From assembly GCF_012932495.1 (NCBI RefSeq), contig NZ_JABCNG010000005.1, positions 62,001 through 126,000 of the forward strand: 64,000 nt of DNA, read 5' to 3'. Below are positions 24,223-33,305 of this stretch, piece by piece. Every line of letters starts with the position of its first letter. Positions within the stretch are counted from its first letter, which is position 1. This DNA comes from Novosphingobium sp. SG919 (GTDB taxonomy: Bacteria > Pseudomonadota > Alphaproteobacteria > Sphingomonadales > Sphingomonadaceae). The translations under genes were made by a program, and so were the position numbers. A model generated the notes under the pieces. It did no database searches. It was not told the origin of the DNA and saw only the letters and a list, made by a program, of their open reading frames with translations.

Positions 24223-25350
24223 ATGGCCAAGCAAGACCGGTGGGCAGAGAGCCCTTTCCAGCGCCTGTGGCACAGGCTGGGCCTTGGCCCTGAACCGCAC
24301 GCGTCTGCCGACGTGGCCGGCGTGGCCGAAACGCTTGCGGCGCGCCGGGCGCTGCTGGCGCGCCTCGCCGCGCTATTGATCGATCACGACCTGCCGATCA
24401 CACCGTTCACCCTGGTCATGGCGCACGATTGCGTGACCGGGGCCAATCCGCGCTTGGCCGAACTGCTGATTCAGCGGATCGGTGCCGGCCTGCCGGTGGA
24501 CCTTGCCTGGCTGGAGCAAGCCCTGCGCCATCCCGCGCAAGACCTGGCGGCCGAAAAGCTCGTCACGCTACTGTGCCATGTGCGCGAAAGCCTGACCGCC
24601 TTCGATCGCAGCACCCATGGCGCCATGCAGGCGAGCGGCGATTTTGCCGATAGCCTGCAAGCGCACCTGGGAGAAATGGCCAAGGCGGGCGCCGACAAGG
24701 CGCTGGTGCGCAGCCTGGCCGAAGCGACGCGCGCCATGCTGGCGCAGGCAGGCCAGTTGCATGCCGAGCTGGCCGCCAGCCGTAAGCGTACGGCCGAACT
24801 GCAGAGCACCCTGGAACAAGTGCAGCGGGTGGCCGATGAGGATCACCTGACCGGCTTGGCCAACCGGCGCGCGTTCGAACGCCAGTTCGCCCAGGCGCTG
24901 GAGACAGCCCGCGCCACAGCCGCGCCGCTGTGCCTGGGCGTGGTCGACATCGACCATTTCAAGCGGATCAACGATCGGCACGGCCACACTGCCGGCGACC
25001 GCGTGCTCAAGGTGGTGGCAGAAACCCTGGGCGTGCTGCGCGAGGCCGGCTGCATCGTGGGCCGGATCGGTGGGGAGGAATTCGGCGTGCTGTTTCCTGG
25101 CCGCAGCCCTGGCCAGGCCTTGGCGCTGCTCAATTCCGCGCGCGCCAGGATGGCGGAACGCCGCCTCATCAATCGCACCACCGACGTGCCGTTCGGGCCA
25201 GTGACGTTTTCAGGTGGTATCGCCGATGCCATTGCCTGTGGCGACCTGGAAAGCGCGCTGACCGCCGCGGACGGGGCGCTCTACGCTGCCAAGGGCGGCG
25301 GCCGCAATCGCGTGATGCTGACCGACCGCGCGTGGCCAGTGACCAGATAG
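24223..25350 (+). CDS. Diguanylate cyclase (GGEEF)
   Basis: A 375-residue protein with a helical N-terminus (residues 1-205, no membrane segment) ending in a coiled coil, then a GGDEF domain: DHLTGLANRRAF at 207-218, VVDIDHFKRINDRHGH, and active site GGEEF at 283-287. It should make cyclic-di-GMP. The product-inhibition I-site (RxxD five residues before the motif) is absent: the residues there are EAGC. So it may escape feedback control. No sensory domain is recognised; the alpha-helical N-terminus may itself dimerise or sense. A few bases separate it from a terminator, so it has its own promoter. Confidence 0.88.
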   Translation: MAKQDRWAESPFQRLWHRLGLGPEPHASADVAGVAETLAARRALLARLAALLIDHDLPITPFTLVMAHDCVTGANPRLAELLIQRIGAGLPVDLAWLEQALRHPAQDLAAEKLVTLLCHVRESLTAFDRSTHGAMQASGDFADSLQAHLGEMAKAGADKALVRSLAEATRAMLAQAGQLHAELAASRKRTAELQSTLEQVQRVADEDHLTGLANRRAFERQFAQALETARATAAPLCLGVVDIDHFKRINDRHGHTAGDRVLKVVAETLGVLREAGCIVGRIGGEEFGVLFPGRSPGQALALLNSARARMAERRLINRTTDVPFGPVTFSGGIADAIACGDLESALTAADGALYAAKGGGRNRVMLTDRAWPVTR

Positions 25351-25442
25351 CCAATCGCGTCGCGATCACGCCGATCTGGCGCGATATGTATTTGTTGCCC
25401 AAGGCCTGTGATGGCACCCTGCCGATCGAAGGGAGCGCGTCC

Positions 25443-26081
25443 GTGCCTTATCCAAACCCATGGTTCAAGTTCTGCGCCTCAGTCTCGGTTGCCCTTCTGG
25501 CTTGGGCCGTGCCTCAGACAGGTTTGGCCAAGGAGGCGTTCGATCGGCAGGGCTATGAGGCGGCCATTGCCCGCGCCCAGAGCGGTGCTGCCGACGTGGA
25601 CTATCTGTTCCTGCGCCAACAGGCCGCGATCAGCCACCACTATGCCTTTCCGCGCTGGGACGATCTGCCCAAGGCAGATGCCGCGCTCGACAGCGCACCC
25701 GCGCGGAGCCTCGCGCTGGCGCAGGCACGGCTCAAGGACGTGTGGGTCGACATGTTTGCCCATGCCGTGGCGCGCATGGCGTTGATCAAGCTGGGCCGCA
25801 CGGCGGAGGCGGCGCAGGAAAAGACCATCATCGATGGCCTGATCCGCTCGATCATGGGCGGCCATTCCGGCAAGAGCGCGCAGGATGCGTTCAACGCGGT
25901 GACCATCGACGAGGAATATGCGTTCCTGGCCCTGGGTGGGATGAAGACCACGCGGCAGGCGCTGTCCAATGTCGAGGGCCACAATTTCGACGTCATGACG
26001 GTCAAGAGCGCGCAGGATAGCGGCGAGGAATTGACCTTGTGGTTCAATATCGATTCCTTCTTCGGGAAGGAATTCCAATAG
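25443..26081 (+). CDS. DUF4919 exported protein
   Basis: A 212-residue protein beginning at a GTG at 25443 (MPYPNPWFKFCASVSVALLAWAV...), with a hydrophobic signal ending near AKEAF. The mature region fits DUF4919: an HHYAFPRWDDLPKA segment, an amphipathic repeat-like middle with GLIRSIMGGHSGKSAQDAFN and VTIDEEYAFLALGG, and the C-terminal LTLWFNIDSFFGKEF. Function is unknown; homologues are secreted. GAAGGGAG is a good ribosome site 8 bases upstream, which supports the GTG over other codons. It is a likely periplasmic protein and follows the diguanylate cyclase by 92 bases. Confidence 0.75.
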   Translation: MPYPNPWFKFCASVSVALLAWAVPQTGLAKEAFDRQGYEAAIARAQSGAADVDYLFLRQQAAISHHYAFPRWDDLPKADAALDSAPARSLALAQARLKDVWVDMFAHAVARMALIKLGRTAEAAQEKTIIDGLIRSIMGGHSGKSAQDAFNAVTIDEEYAFLALGGMKTTRQALSNVEGHNFDVMTVKSAQDSGEELTLWFNIDSFFGKEFQ

Positions 26082-26183
26082 CTTGGCCAAAGCGAGGCGT
26101 GCGCCTTCATCGTGACCGCCACTCTTTTGCAAACGGGAAAATCTGCTAGGCTCGCATCGGGATCGAAAGGCACGGAGATTGCC

Positions 26184-26591
26184 ATGAAGATCCTGTTGTC
26201 CGTGCTTGCTTTTGCCCCGATCGCCGCCCACGCCGCGCCACGGCTGGACGAGGCCTGCAGCGGTTCGGAAACCTTGCAGGTCGGCACCCAGGCGCCGCGC
26301 ACCCTGCCCTATGCGCTGACCTTTCATGCTGACCTCTTGGCCGGCACCTATTGCTATGACCGCTGCACCGCGAATGAAACCTATCCCATCGCGCAGCGCC
26401 ATGCCGTGCCGATCAGGCTCGCCGATGTCTCCTGGCCGAGCCAGCAACGACGGATCACGTTCGATCCGCGAACCGGCATGCTTGCGGATCACCAGGTGAT
26501 GACGCTGGGCGTCATGGGACGGATAGAGCGCGATGCCCACGCCAAGTGCACGCCCGCCAGCCCGCTTGCGGTGCCGGCTATCAAACCCTGA
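26184..26591 (+). CDS. Hypothetical exported protein
   Basis: A 135-residue protein starting MKILLSVLAFAPIAAHAAP, a clear signal peptide cleaved after AHA. The mature part contains four cysteines (ACSGSETL, YCYDRC, AKCTP), possibly two disulfides, and is rich in strands. I do not recognise a family. A GGAG ribosome site precedes the ATG at 26184; the open frame starts earlier but without a signal-like start. It is followed closely by a bidirectional hairpin that separates it from pnp. Confidence 0.65.
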   Translation: MKILLSVLAFAPIAAHAAPRLDEACSGSETLQVGTQAPRTLPYALTFHADLLAGTYCYDRCTANETYPIAQRHAVPIRLADVSWPSQQRRITFDPRTGMLADHQVMTLGVMGRIERDAHAKCTPASPLAVPAIKP

Positions 26592-26611
26592 CGCAGCGTC
26601 CTCATACAAGA

Positions 26612-26640
26612 AAGGCCCGCACCGGGTGGGTGCGAGCCTT
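26612..26640. terminator. Terminator hairpin between exported gene and pnp
   Basis: AAGGCCCGCACC and GGGTGCGAGCCTT form a stem with one mismatch and a short loop; a TCCTTG tail follows on the plus strand. It lies at the convergent ends of the exported-protein gene and pnp and may serve both. Confidence 0.6.
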
Positions 26641-26667
26641 CCTTGTTGCCATCAGGCTGGCTTGTCC

Positions 26668-28986
26668 TCAGTCGTCAGACTTGAGGAACGCCGGCATGTG
26701 ATCGGGGGCCGGGCCTTCGTCACGGTCGCGACGCGGGCGGTCGCCACCTTCGCGGCGGGGGCCACGGTCGCCATCGCGGCGCGGACCGCGATCGCTGCGG
26801 GGGCCACGACGATCGCCGCCCCGGTCACCGCGATCGCCGCCACGGTCACCGCGCGGTTCACGCGGTTCGCGCGCCGGGCGGGTGTCTTCCAGCGCTTCGC
26901 CGGTTTCCTGGTCCACCACGCGCATCGACAGGCGCACCTTGCCACGGTTGTCGATCTCGAGGACCTTGACCTTGACTTCCTGGCCTTCCTTGACGACGTC
27001 GCCCGGCTTTTCCACGCGCTCGTTCTTCATTTCCGACACGTGGACGAGGCCGTCCTTGCCACCCATGAAGTTCACGAAAGCGCCGAAATCGACGATGTTC
27101 ACAACCTTGCCGTTGTAAACCTTGCCCACTTCGGGTTCTTCGACGATGCCGAGGATCCAAGCCTTGGCCGCTTCGATCTGCGCGATATCCGAAGACGAGA
27201 TCTTGATCAGGCCTTCGTCGTCGATGTCCACCTTGGCGCCGGTTTCCGCGACGATTTCGCGGATGACCTTGCCGCCGGTGCCGATCACTTCACGGATCTT
27301 CGACTTGTCGATCTGGATCGTTTCGATGCGCGGGGCATGGGCCGACAGTTCGGTGCGGGCAGTGCCCAGCGCCTTGGTCATTTCACCCAGGATGTGCGCG
27401 CGGCCTTCCTTGGCCTGGGCCAGGGCCTTGCGCATGATTTCCTCGGTGATCCCGGCGATCTTGATGTCCATCTGCAGCGAGGTGATGCCTTCGCTGGTGC
27501 CGGCCACCTTGAAGTCCATGTCGCCCAGGTGGTCTTCGTCACCCAGGATGTCCGACAGGACGGCAAAGTCCTTGCCTTCCAGGATCAGGCCCATGGCGAT
27601 GCCCGAAACCGGGCGCGCGATGGGAACGCCGGCGTCCATCATCGACAAGCAGCCGCCGCACACCGTGGCCATCGACGAGGAGCCGTTGGATTCGGTAATG
27701 TCGGAGAGCACGCGGATCGTGTAGGGGAACTCGTCCTTGGTGGGCAGCACGGGGTTGAGCGCGCGCCAGGCGAGCTTGCCATGGCCCACTTCACGACGAC
27801 CCGGAGCGCCGAAGCGGCCCACTTCACCCACCGAATAGGGGGGGAAGTTGTAGTGCAGCATGAAGCGCTGGTAGGTCAGCCCGTCGAGACCGTCGATCAT
27901 CTGCTCCGCATCCTTGGTGCCAAGGGTGGTGGTGCAGATGGCCTGGGTTTCGCCACGGGTGAACAGCGACGAGCCATGGGTGCGCGGCAGGAAGCCGACG
28001 ATCGATTCGATCGGGCGGACCTGCGTGACCGTGCGGCCGTCGATACGCTGGCCGTCCTTGAGGATGGCGCCGCGCACGATTTCCGCTTCCAGCTTCTTGA
28101 GCGTCTTGATCGCCACCATCTGCGTCTGCGGGGTTTCATCCGCAAACAGCGTCTTGGCCTTGGCGCGCACTTCGTTCAGGGCGTTGGAGCGGGCCGACTT
28201 GTCGGTCAGGCGATAGGCAGCGGCGATATCGGCGCCGACGCCCTTCTTGAGCTTCGCCTTGATGTCGGCCGTGTTGTCCGACAGGTCGATTTCCCAAGGA
28301 TCCTTGGCAGCCTTTTCGGCCAGCTCGATGATCGCACCGACGACCTTGCGGCTTTCCTGGTGGGCAAAGACCACCGCGCCGAGCATTTCTTCCTCGGTCA
28401 GTTCCTTGGCTTCCGATTCCACCATCATCACGGCGGTGTCGGTAGCGGCAACGACCAGGTCGAGGCGGCCGCTGGCAGCTTCCGACAGCGACGGGTTGAG
28501 CTGGTATTCGCCATCCTTGAAGCCGACGCGCGCTGCGCCGATCGGGCCCATGAAGGGAACGCCCGAGATAGTCAGCGCGGCCGAAGCGGCGATGATCGCG
28601 ACGATATCGGGTTCGGTCTCGCCGTCATAGCTCAGTACCTGGGCGATGACGTTGACTTCGTTGTAGAAGCCTTCGGGGAACAGCGGGCGCACCGGACGGT
28701 CGATCAGGCGCGAAACCAGCGTTTCCTTTTCGGTGGCGCCGCGTTCACGCTTGAAGAAGCCACCGGGGATGCGGCCGGCGGCCGAAAACTTTTCCTGATA
28801 GTGCACGGTGAGCGGGAAGAAGTCCTGGCCTTCCTTCACCGACTTGGCGGCGGTCACGGCGCAAAGCACCACGGTTTCGCCATAAGTGGCCAGCACCGCG
28901 CCATCAGCCTGGCGTGCGATACGGCCGGTTTCCAGGGTGAGGGTCTTTCCGCCCCACTCCAGCGATACGGTCTTGACGTCGAACAT
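26668..28986 (-). CDS. pnp: Polynucleotide phosphorylase
   Basis: A 772-residue phosphorolytic 3'-to-5' exoribonuclease. Two RNase PH domains (residues 1-220 and 320-545), with the active-site region PFMGPIGAARVGFKDGEYQ in the first and GITEEIMRK, DMDFKVAGTSEGITSLQMDI in the second. A KH domain (EVIGTGGKVIREIVAETGAK, about 560) and an S1 domain (about 625-700) follow. The C-terminal tail is an Arg/Gly/Asp-rich stretch (about 710-765) ending MPAFLKSDD, which probably binds RNA or partner RNases. It degrades mRNA and matures small RNAs. It follows rpsO in the usual order, with terminator-like hairpins in the 296-base gap. Confidence 0.95.
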   Translation of the reverse strand: MFDVKTVSLEWGGKTLTLETGRIARQADGAVLATYGETVVLCAVTAAKSVKEGQDFFPLTVHYQEKFSAAGRIPGGFFKRERGATEKETLVSRLIDRPVRPLFPEGFYNEVNVIAQVLSYDGETEPDIVAIIAASAALTISGVPFMGPIGAARVGFKDGEYQLNPSLSEAASGRLDLVVAATDTAVMMVESEAKELTEEEMLGAVVFAHQESRKVVGAIIELAEKAAKDPWEIDLSDNTADIKAKLKKGVGADIAAAYRLTDKSARSNALNEVRAKAKTLFADETPQTQMVAIKTLKKLEAEIVRGAILKDGQRIDGRTVTQVRPIESIVGFLPRTHGSSLFTRGETQAICTTTLGTKDAEQMIDGLDGLTYQRFMLHYNFPPYSVGEVGRFGAPGRREVGHGKLAWRALNPVLPTKDEFPYTIRVLSDITESNGSSSMATVCGGCLSMMDAGVPIARPVSGIAMGLILEGKDFAVLSDILGDEDHLGDMDFKVAGTSEGITSLQMDIKIAGITEEIMRKALAQAKEGRAHILGEMTKALGTARTELSAHAPRIETIQIDKSKIREVIGTGGKVIREIVAETGAKVDIDDEGLIKISSSDIAQIEAAKAWILGIVEEPEVGKVYNGKVVNIVDFGAFVNFMGGKDGLVHVSEMKNERVEKPGDVVKEGQEVKVKVLEIDNRGKVRLSMRVVDQETGEALEDTRPAREPREPRGDRGGDRGDRGGDRRGPRSDRGPRRDGDRGPRREGGDRPRRDRDEGPAPDHMPAFLKSDD

Positions 28987-29251
28987 GAATTTTCCTTCGG
29001 CCCGCAGGCCCTATTGCCGGCGGGATTTGCTGCCGGGGATACCGTCCCGGTCCGGTCTGGGGCTTGGCCCCACAGAGCCCGCGCCGAATTGCGCAAGGCC
29101 CCTTTGCCTTACCATGGATTGCAGGGATGCCGAATGCCTTTTGCATCGGCTCGCAGCCCATCCTGGTCGATCCACCGTGACGGAGGATCAAATACAAAAC
29201 CGCCCGCCTGGGGCGGCCGCGGCCAGCCTTGCTGGCGGACCTTGAAGCAAA

Positions 29252-29274
29252 ACGGCCCGCCTGGGGCGGGCCGT
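29252..29274 (-). terminator. rpsO-pnp intergenic hairpin
   Basis: ACGGCCCGCC and GGCGGGCCGT form a perfect stem just past the rpsO stop codon (29283). A second, similar hairpin (CCGCCCGCC/GGGCGG) lies near 29200. In other bacteria this region is a terminator and RNase III processing site controlling pnp; the same is likely here. Confidence 0.65.
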
Positions 29275-29282
29275 CTGTGAAC

Positions 29283-29552
29283 TTACTTACGCAGACCAAG
29301 CTTCTGGATCAGCGCGTTGTAGCGATCGACATCCTTCTTCTTCAGGTAGTCGAGCAGCGAACGACGCTTGTTCACCATCTGCAGAAGGCCACGACGCGAA
29401 TGGTTGTCCTTGTGGTGGCCCTTGAAGTGTTCGGTGAGGTTGACGATCCGCTCGGTGAGGATGGCCACCTGAACTTCGGGCGAACCGGTATCACCGGCGG
29501 CGCGCGCGTTGTCCTGGATGATTTCCTGCTTCTTTTCCGGGGTCACCGACAT
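29283..29552 (-). CDS. rpsO: 30S ribosomal protein S15
   Basis: An 89-residue S15 of normal length. The helical bundle signature GSPEVQVAILTERIVNLTEH and the rRNA-binding HHKDNHSRRGLLQMVNKRR, LDYLKKKD are complete. It binds the central domain of 16S rRNA early in 30S assembly. It sits between truB and pnp in the conserved order. ATG at 29552 is 21 bases after the truB stop, so the genes are probably co-transcribed. Confidence 0.97.
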   Translation of the reverse strand: MSVTPEKKQEIIQDNARAAGDTGSPEVQVAILTERIVNLTEHFKGHHKDNHSRRGLLQMVNKRRSLLDYLKKKDVDRYNALIQKLGLRK

Positions 29553-29573
29553 AAGTATTCACTCCGCGACATG

Positions 29574-30473
29574 CTATAGATTGAAACCCCGTTCAACGCG
29601 CAAGGCGCCGCCTGCCAGCATGACCAGCGCGACCGGCTTGCCGCCGCATCGCGCCCACCACAGCCCGTCAGGAAAGGGCAACCCCGATAGAACGCGGCCC
29701 TGTCGGACCGCCCCGGCCTGTTCGGGGTTGAGGTCAAGAGCCGGGATGTCGACCAGCCCTGCCTCCACAGGCAAGATCACGTTCTCAAGGGGCGCCCCTT
29801 GGCCCCATTCGTTCAATTTGTCCAGCGAAATCGCCTGATCGAGCGTGAACGGCCCGGCTTTCAACCGGCGCAGCATGGTCACATGGCCGCGCGTGCCCAG
29901 CGCCAGGGCCAAGTCGCGCGCCAGGCTGCGGACATAGGTGCCTTTGGAAACATCGGCTTCCAGCGTCGCGCTGTCGAGCGCATCTGCGCGGCCGGTGGTT
30001 TCCAGCACGCGCAAGGCGTGGATCGTGACGTTGCGCGCCGCCAGTTCCACCGTTTCGCCCGCGCGGGCCAGGTCATAGGCGCGCTGGCCATCCACCTTGA
30101 GCGCGGAATAGGCCGGCGGCACTTGCACGATCGGGCCGGTAAACGTGGCGAGCGCGACATCGAGCGCAGCGCGCGCAGGGCGCACCGGGCTTTCGCCGAT
30201 CACCGCGCCTTCCAGGTCGAGCGTGTCGGTTTCCGCGCCGAACGCCACGGTAAACGCATAAGTCTTGCTGGCGTCGAGCATCCGCCCGCACAGCTTGGTC
30301 GCCTCGCCCAGCGCGATCGGCAGCACGCCGGTGGCCAGCGGATCGAGCGTGCCGCCATGGCCCACCTTGGCCTTGCCCAAGCCGCGCGTGCGGGCATTGC
30401 GCTTTACCGCCGCCACACCCTGGGTGGAGCCCAGGGTCAGCGGCTTGTCGAGAATGATCCAGCCATCTGCCAT
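29574..30473 (-). CDS. truB: tRNA pseudouridine-55 synthase
   Basis: A 299-residue TruB. The catalytic GHGGTLDPLATGVLPI motif with Asp44, the AYSALKVDGQRAYDLAR substrate loop and the 'KGTYVRSLARDLALALG' segment are all present, with a C-terminal PUA-like part. It converts U55 of most tRNAs to pseudouridine. It lies in the usual truB-rpsO-pnp order. The start ATG at 30473 follows the DUF6491 gene after 44 bases. Confidence 0.95.
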   Translation of the reverse strand: MADGWIILDKPLTLGSTQGVAAVKRNARTRGLGKAKVGHGGTLDPLATGVLPIALGEATKLCGRMLDASKTYAFTVAFGAETDTLDLEGAVIGESPVRPARAALDVALATFTGPIVQVPPAYSALKVDGQRAYDLARAGETVELAARNVTIHALRVLETTGRADALDSATLEADVSKGTYVRSLARDLALALGTRGHVTMLRRLKAGPFTLDQAISLDKLNEWGQGAPLENVILPVEAGLVDIPALDLNPEQAGAVRQGRVLSGLPFPDGLWWARCGGKPVALVMLAGGALRVERGFNL

Positions 30474-30517
30474 GGGCCTGCCCCCTAGGGGGCAAAGCCG
30501 ACCGGCGCAAGCAAGGC

Positions 30518-30916
30518 TCAGGCGGCGGGCCTGCTGCTTGCAGTGTGCGCAGCCTTGGGCGCCACGCGCGAGGGCGGGCCATCCACCTTGACCAGGCTTT
30601 GCACCGGATAGCTGTGCCCGCGCACCAGCACGCTGGCAAAGCGATCGAACGTATCGGTGCCGCGCCCATCAAACCCGATCGTTTCCACGAAAGGCAGGTC
30701 GAATGCCGGCGCCATCAGCGTGGCGCGGTACCACTGGCGGTGCTGGTCCTGCACGTACAGGGTGCTGTCACCTTGCGCGCGCCAATCCTGGATGCCGCCA
30801 TGGTTGACGAAGGGGATCGAGGCTTCGGCCGTTGCCGGGGCCGGCGCGGCGGGCGCCTGGGCGAGTGCCGGCGTGGCAGCCAGGGCCAGCGCGGCGAACA
30901 GTGCGTTGCGGATCAT
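30518..30916 (-). CDS. DUF6491 exported protein
   Basis: A 132-residue protein with a signal peptide (MIRNALFAALALAATPALAQ). The mature sequence follows the DUF6491 pattern: FVNHGGIQDWRAQGDSTLYV, then QDQHRQWYRATLMAPAFDLP, ETIGFDGRGTDTFDRFASVL, RGHSYPVQSLVKVD. The family usually has conserved cysteines that bind or bridge in the mature part; here they are replaced by Ala and Ser-like residues. Role unknown. It sits between the M50 and truB genes in the same orientation. The ATG at 30916 is preferred to longer starts. Confidence 0.7.
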   Translation of the reverse strand: MIRNALFAALALAATPALAQAPAAPAPATAEASIPFVNHGGIQDWRAQGDSTLYVQDQHRQWYRATLMAPAFDLPFVETIGFDGRGTDTFDRFASVLVRGHSYPVQSLVKVDGPPSRVAPKAAHTASSRPAA

Positions 30917-31031
30917 CAGATCTGCTCCATGCGTAAAATCATGCATGCGACATGGGAAGCCCGCCGCCCGCATCAAGCGCGGCGCGACAAATCGCGACCA
31001 AGCTGAAATTCCATTCAGCCCGAAACGGGAT

Positions 31032-31724
31032 TCAAGCGAGCGGCCGCCCGGCCACCAGGCCGGCCAGGGCGAGATAGCGATCCGCCAACCAATTCACCGG
31101 CGGATCGATCACGGTGCGCAACGGATCGATACCGGGAAACAACCAGGGCAGCCCGATCAGCAGCAACAGGATCACCGGAAAGCCAAGCGGCCGCAGCCGG
31201 GCATAGCCGGGCGCCAGCCGTTCGGGCAACAGCCCTTCGACAATGTGCGAGCCATCGAACGGCGGCAGCGGGATCAGGTTGAAGCAGGCGAGAAACAGGT
31301 TGATCGCCAGGAAATTGACCAGGTTGGCGGCGACGAACTGCGCCACGGCGCCCGGCACGGTGACAAACCGGGCGAGCACGCCGATGGCCAGCGCCGCCGC
31401 CACCGCCAGCGCGAAATTCATCGCCGGCCCGGCCGCGCCCACCAGCATCATCGCCCGGCGTGGCCGGGGCAGCCCGCGCACGTCCACCGGCACCGGCCGC
31501 GCCCAGCCAAACACCGGCGCATGGGCCAGCGCCAGCATGCCCGGCAGGATCACCGTGCCCACCGGATCGACATGGCGCAGCGGATTGGAACTCAGCCGCC
31601 CCAGATCCTTTGCGGTGCGATCGCCCAGCAGCAGCGCCATGCGGCCGTGGGCCACTTCGTGAAACACGATGGCCACGATCATCGGCACCGCCAGGGTGGC
31701 GACGGTATAAAGCGTCTCGTTCAT
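31032..31724 (-). CDS. Site-2 protease-like M50 metallopeptidase
   Basis: A 230-residue membrane protein of the M50B family. HEVAHG (zinc-binding HExxH at about residue 22-26) sits in the first membrane segment, and NLIPLPPFDGSHI supplies the third ligand Asp. Five or so membrane segments are apparent. Such short forms, without PDZ domain, cleave within the membrane; substrates are unknown. Its start codon overlaps the GNAT gene stop (ATGA), so the pair is coupled. A longer start at 31742 is possible, but 31724 fits the overlap. Confidence 0.85.
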   Translation of the reverse strand: MNETLYTVATLAVPMIVAIVFHEVAHGRMALLLGDRTAKDLGRLSSNPLRHVDPVGTVILPGMLALAHAPVFGWARPVPVDVRGLPRPRRAMMLVGAAGPAMNFALAVAAALAIGVLARFVTVPGAVAQFVAANLVNFLAINLFLACFNLIPLPPFDGSHIVEGLLPERLAPGYARLRPLGFPVILLLLIGLPWLFPGIDPLRTVIDPPVNWLADRYLALAGLVAGRPLA

Positions 31725-32269
31725 CCCCGTGCCTCTTCCCATTCCTGGCGCAGCAGCGAAAACAGCACAGTATCGCGCACCCGCCCGGTCCAGGTGCGGC
31801 GCTCGTGGCGCATCACCCCTTCGGTCTGCGCGCCCAACTTGCGCACCGCCGCCTGGCTGCGGGCGTTCACCTGATCGACCTTGAACACCACGCGCTCCAG
31901 CCCGCAGGCAAAGGCGTGGTCGAGCATTAGGCGCTTGAGCCGGCCATTGAAGCCCGTGCCGCGCAGCGCCGGCACGATGAAGCTGTTGCCGATCTCAATC
32001 GACCAGCCCGGCGCGCCATGTTCGAGCCAGCCCGTCATGCCCGCCACCCCGCCATCGGCCAGCACGGCATAGACCCGCCGCTGCGGCGCGCTGGTCAGCA
32101 GGCGATCGAACTGCACATCGAAATCGGCACCCAGATAGTTGTGCGGATAGACCGCCCAGATCTCCGTATCCTGCGCACAGGCCGCGCGCAGCCCCTCGCG
32201 ATGGCGCTCCGCCAGCGGCTCCAACGCCAGGTTGCCCTCGGCCAGGGGCACATAAAGTTCGTCGCTCAT
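31721..32269 (-). CDS. GNAT-family N-acetyltransferase (RimJ-like)
   Basis: A 182-residue GNAT protein. ALEPLAERHREGLRAA opens the first helix; IGNSFIVPALRGTGFNGRLK holds the acetyl-CoA-binding R/Q-x-x-G-x-G/A loop, and 'LERVVFKVDQVNARSQAAVR' with KLGAQTEGVMR is the RimJ/RimL signature. It probably acetylates a protein or small amine; the substrate is unknown. ATG at 32269 is used; ATG at 32293 is also possible and would overlap tdk by 14 bases. It overlaps the M50 gene by ATGA. Confidence 0.85.
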   Translation of the reverse strand: MSDELYVPLAEGNLALEPLAERHREGLRAACAQDTEIWAVYPHNYLGADFDVQFDRLLTSAPQRRVYAVLADGGVAGMTGWLEHGAPGWSIEIGNSFIVPALRGTGFNGRLKRLMLDHAFACGLERVVFKVDQVNARSQAAVRKLGAQTEGVMRHERRTWTGRVRDTVLFSLLRQEWEEARG

Positions 32270-32279
32270 TGGCCAAAGC

Positions 32280-32882
32280 TCATAGGCGTTCATCCGGGCG
32301 CATGGCCGCGCTGAAATGGGCGCGACACAGGGAAAGATAGCGTTCGTTGCCGCCGATTTCGGTCTGCGCGCCCTCGCGCACCGGGTGGCCGGCGGCATCG
32401 ACGCGCAAGTTCATCGTCGCCTTGCGCCCGCAGTGGCACACGGCCTTCAATTCCACCAGGCTGTCGGCCAGGCCCAGCAGCGCGGCCGAACCTTCGAACA
32501 GGTCCCCGCGGAAATCGGTGCGCAGGCCATAGCACAACACCGGCACCCCGGCGCGGTCAGCCAGATCAGCCAGTTGCCAAACCTGCGTGCGTGTCAGGAA
32601 CTGGGCTTCGTCCACCAGCACGCACGCCAGCGGCGCCTGTGCCAATTGCGTGCTCACCGCCTGCCACAGGTCGGTGTCGGACGAAAAACGATGCGCGTCG
32701 GCATGAAGACCCACGCGGCTGGCGATGGCCCGCCCCGGTCCGAGATGCTCTGCCCGGTCGTCAAGCGCAGCGGTCCACAGCATAGTGGCCATGCCGCGCT
32801 CATGATAGTTGAACGCGGCCTGGAGCAGGTTGGTGGATTTGCCGGCATTCATGCTGGCATAATAGAAATAGAGCTTGGCCAT
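32280..32882 (-). CDS. tdk: Thymidine kinase
   Basis: A 200-residue type II thymidine kinase. The P-loop YASMNAGKSTNLLQ (about 8-21), LVDEAQFL Walker B, VLCYGLRTDFRGDLF substrate loop and CHCGRKATMNLR zinc Cys pair are present, with a C-terminal LCRAHF. It salvages thymidine to dTMP. The second zinc ligand pair of the lasso domain appears reduced to one Cys and a His. The gene follows rbfA by 18 bases and is probably co-transcribed. Confidence 0.95.
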   Translation of the reverse strand: MAKLYFYYASMNAGKSTNLLQAAFNYHERGMATMLWTAALDDRAEHLGPGRAIASRVGLHADAHRFSSDTDLWQAVSTQLAQAPLACVLVDEAQFLTRTQVWQLADLADRAGVPVLCYGLRTDFRGDLFEGSAALLGLADSLVELKAVCHCGRKATMNLRVDAAGHPVREGAQTEIGGNERYLSLCRAHFSAAMRPDERL

Positions 32883-32900
32883 GGCGCCGCCCGCGGGGGC

Positions 32901-33305
32901 TCAGCCCTCCGCCTCGCCCGAAAGATCGCGCTGCACCCTCGGATCGGACAGCAAAGCGTCGATCCGGCTCGCCTCGTCAAAGCTTTCGTCGCCCAGGAAC
33001 TTGATCCGCGCGGCATATTTCAGCTTGAGCCGGCCGGCCACTTCCTTCTGGAAATAGGCGGTGTGCGTGCGCAGCGCCTTGAGCACGATATCCTCGTCCT
33101 CGCCCAGCAGCGGCTTGATGAAAACGGTGGCGTGGCGCAGATCGGGTGACATGCGCACTTCCGTTACCGAAACGGTGTGGGCAGACAGCACATCGTCGTG
33201 CACGAGTTGGCGCGTGAGCAGTTCGGAAAGCACGTGGCGCACCTGCTCCCCCACCTTGAGCAGGCGGACGGAGCGTTGTTCGGGAGAGGCATTCTGTCGG
33301 TTCAT
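32901..33305 (-). CDS. rbfA: Ribosome-binding factor A
   Basis: A 134-residue RbfA. A KH-like fold is seen in RSVRLLKVGEQVRHVLSELL, VTEVRMSPDLRHATVFIKPL and ARIKFLGDESFDEASRIDAL. It binds the 30S neck during late maturation and cold adaptation. It has been separated from infB by a few accessory genes. The ATG at 33305 is used; an open frame further upstream adds MANAPYRPA, which is not conserved. Confidence 0.93.
   Translation of the reverse strand: MNRQNASPEQRSVRLLKVGEQVRHVLSELLTRQLVHDDVLSAHTVSVTEVRMSPDLRHATVFIKPLLGEDEDIVLKALRTHTAYFQKEVAGRLKLKYAARIKFLGDESFDEASRIDALLSDPRVQRDLSGEAEG

Noticed and set aside
26533..29280. A 915-codon open frame on the plus strand
   Set aside because: It is antisense to pnp, with His/Asp/Phe-rich composition typical of the complement of a coding strand and no family match.
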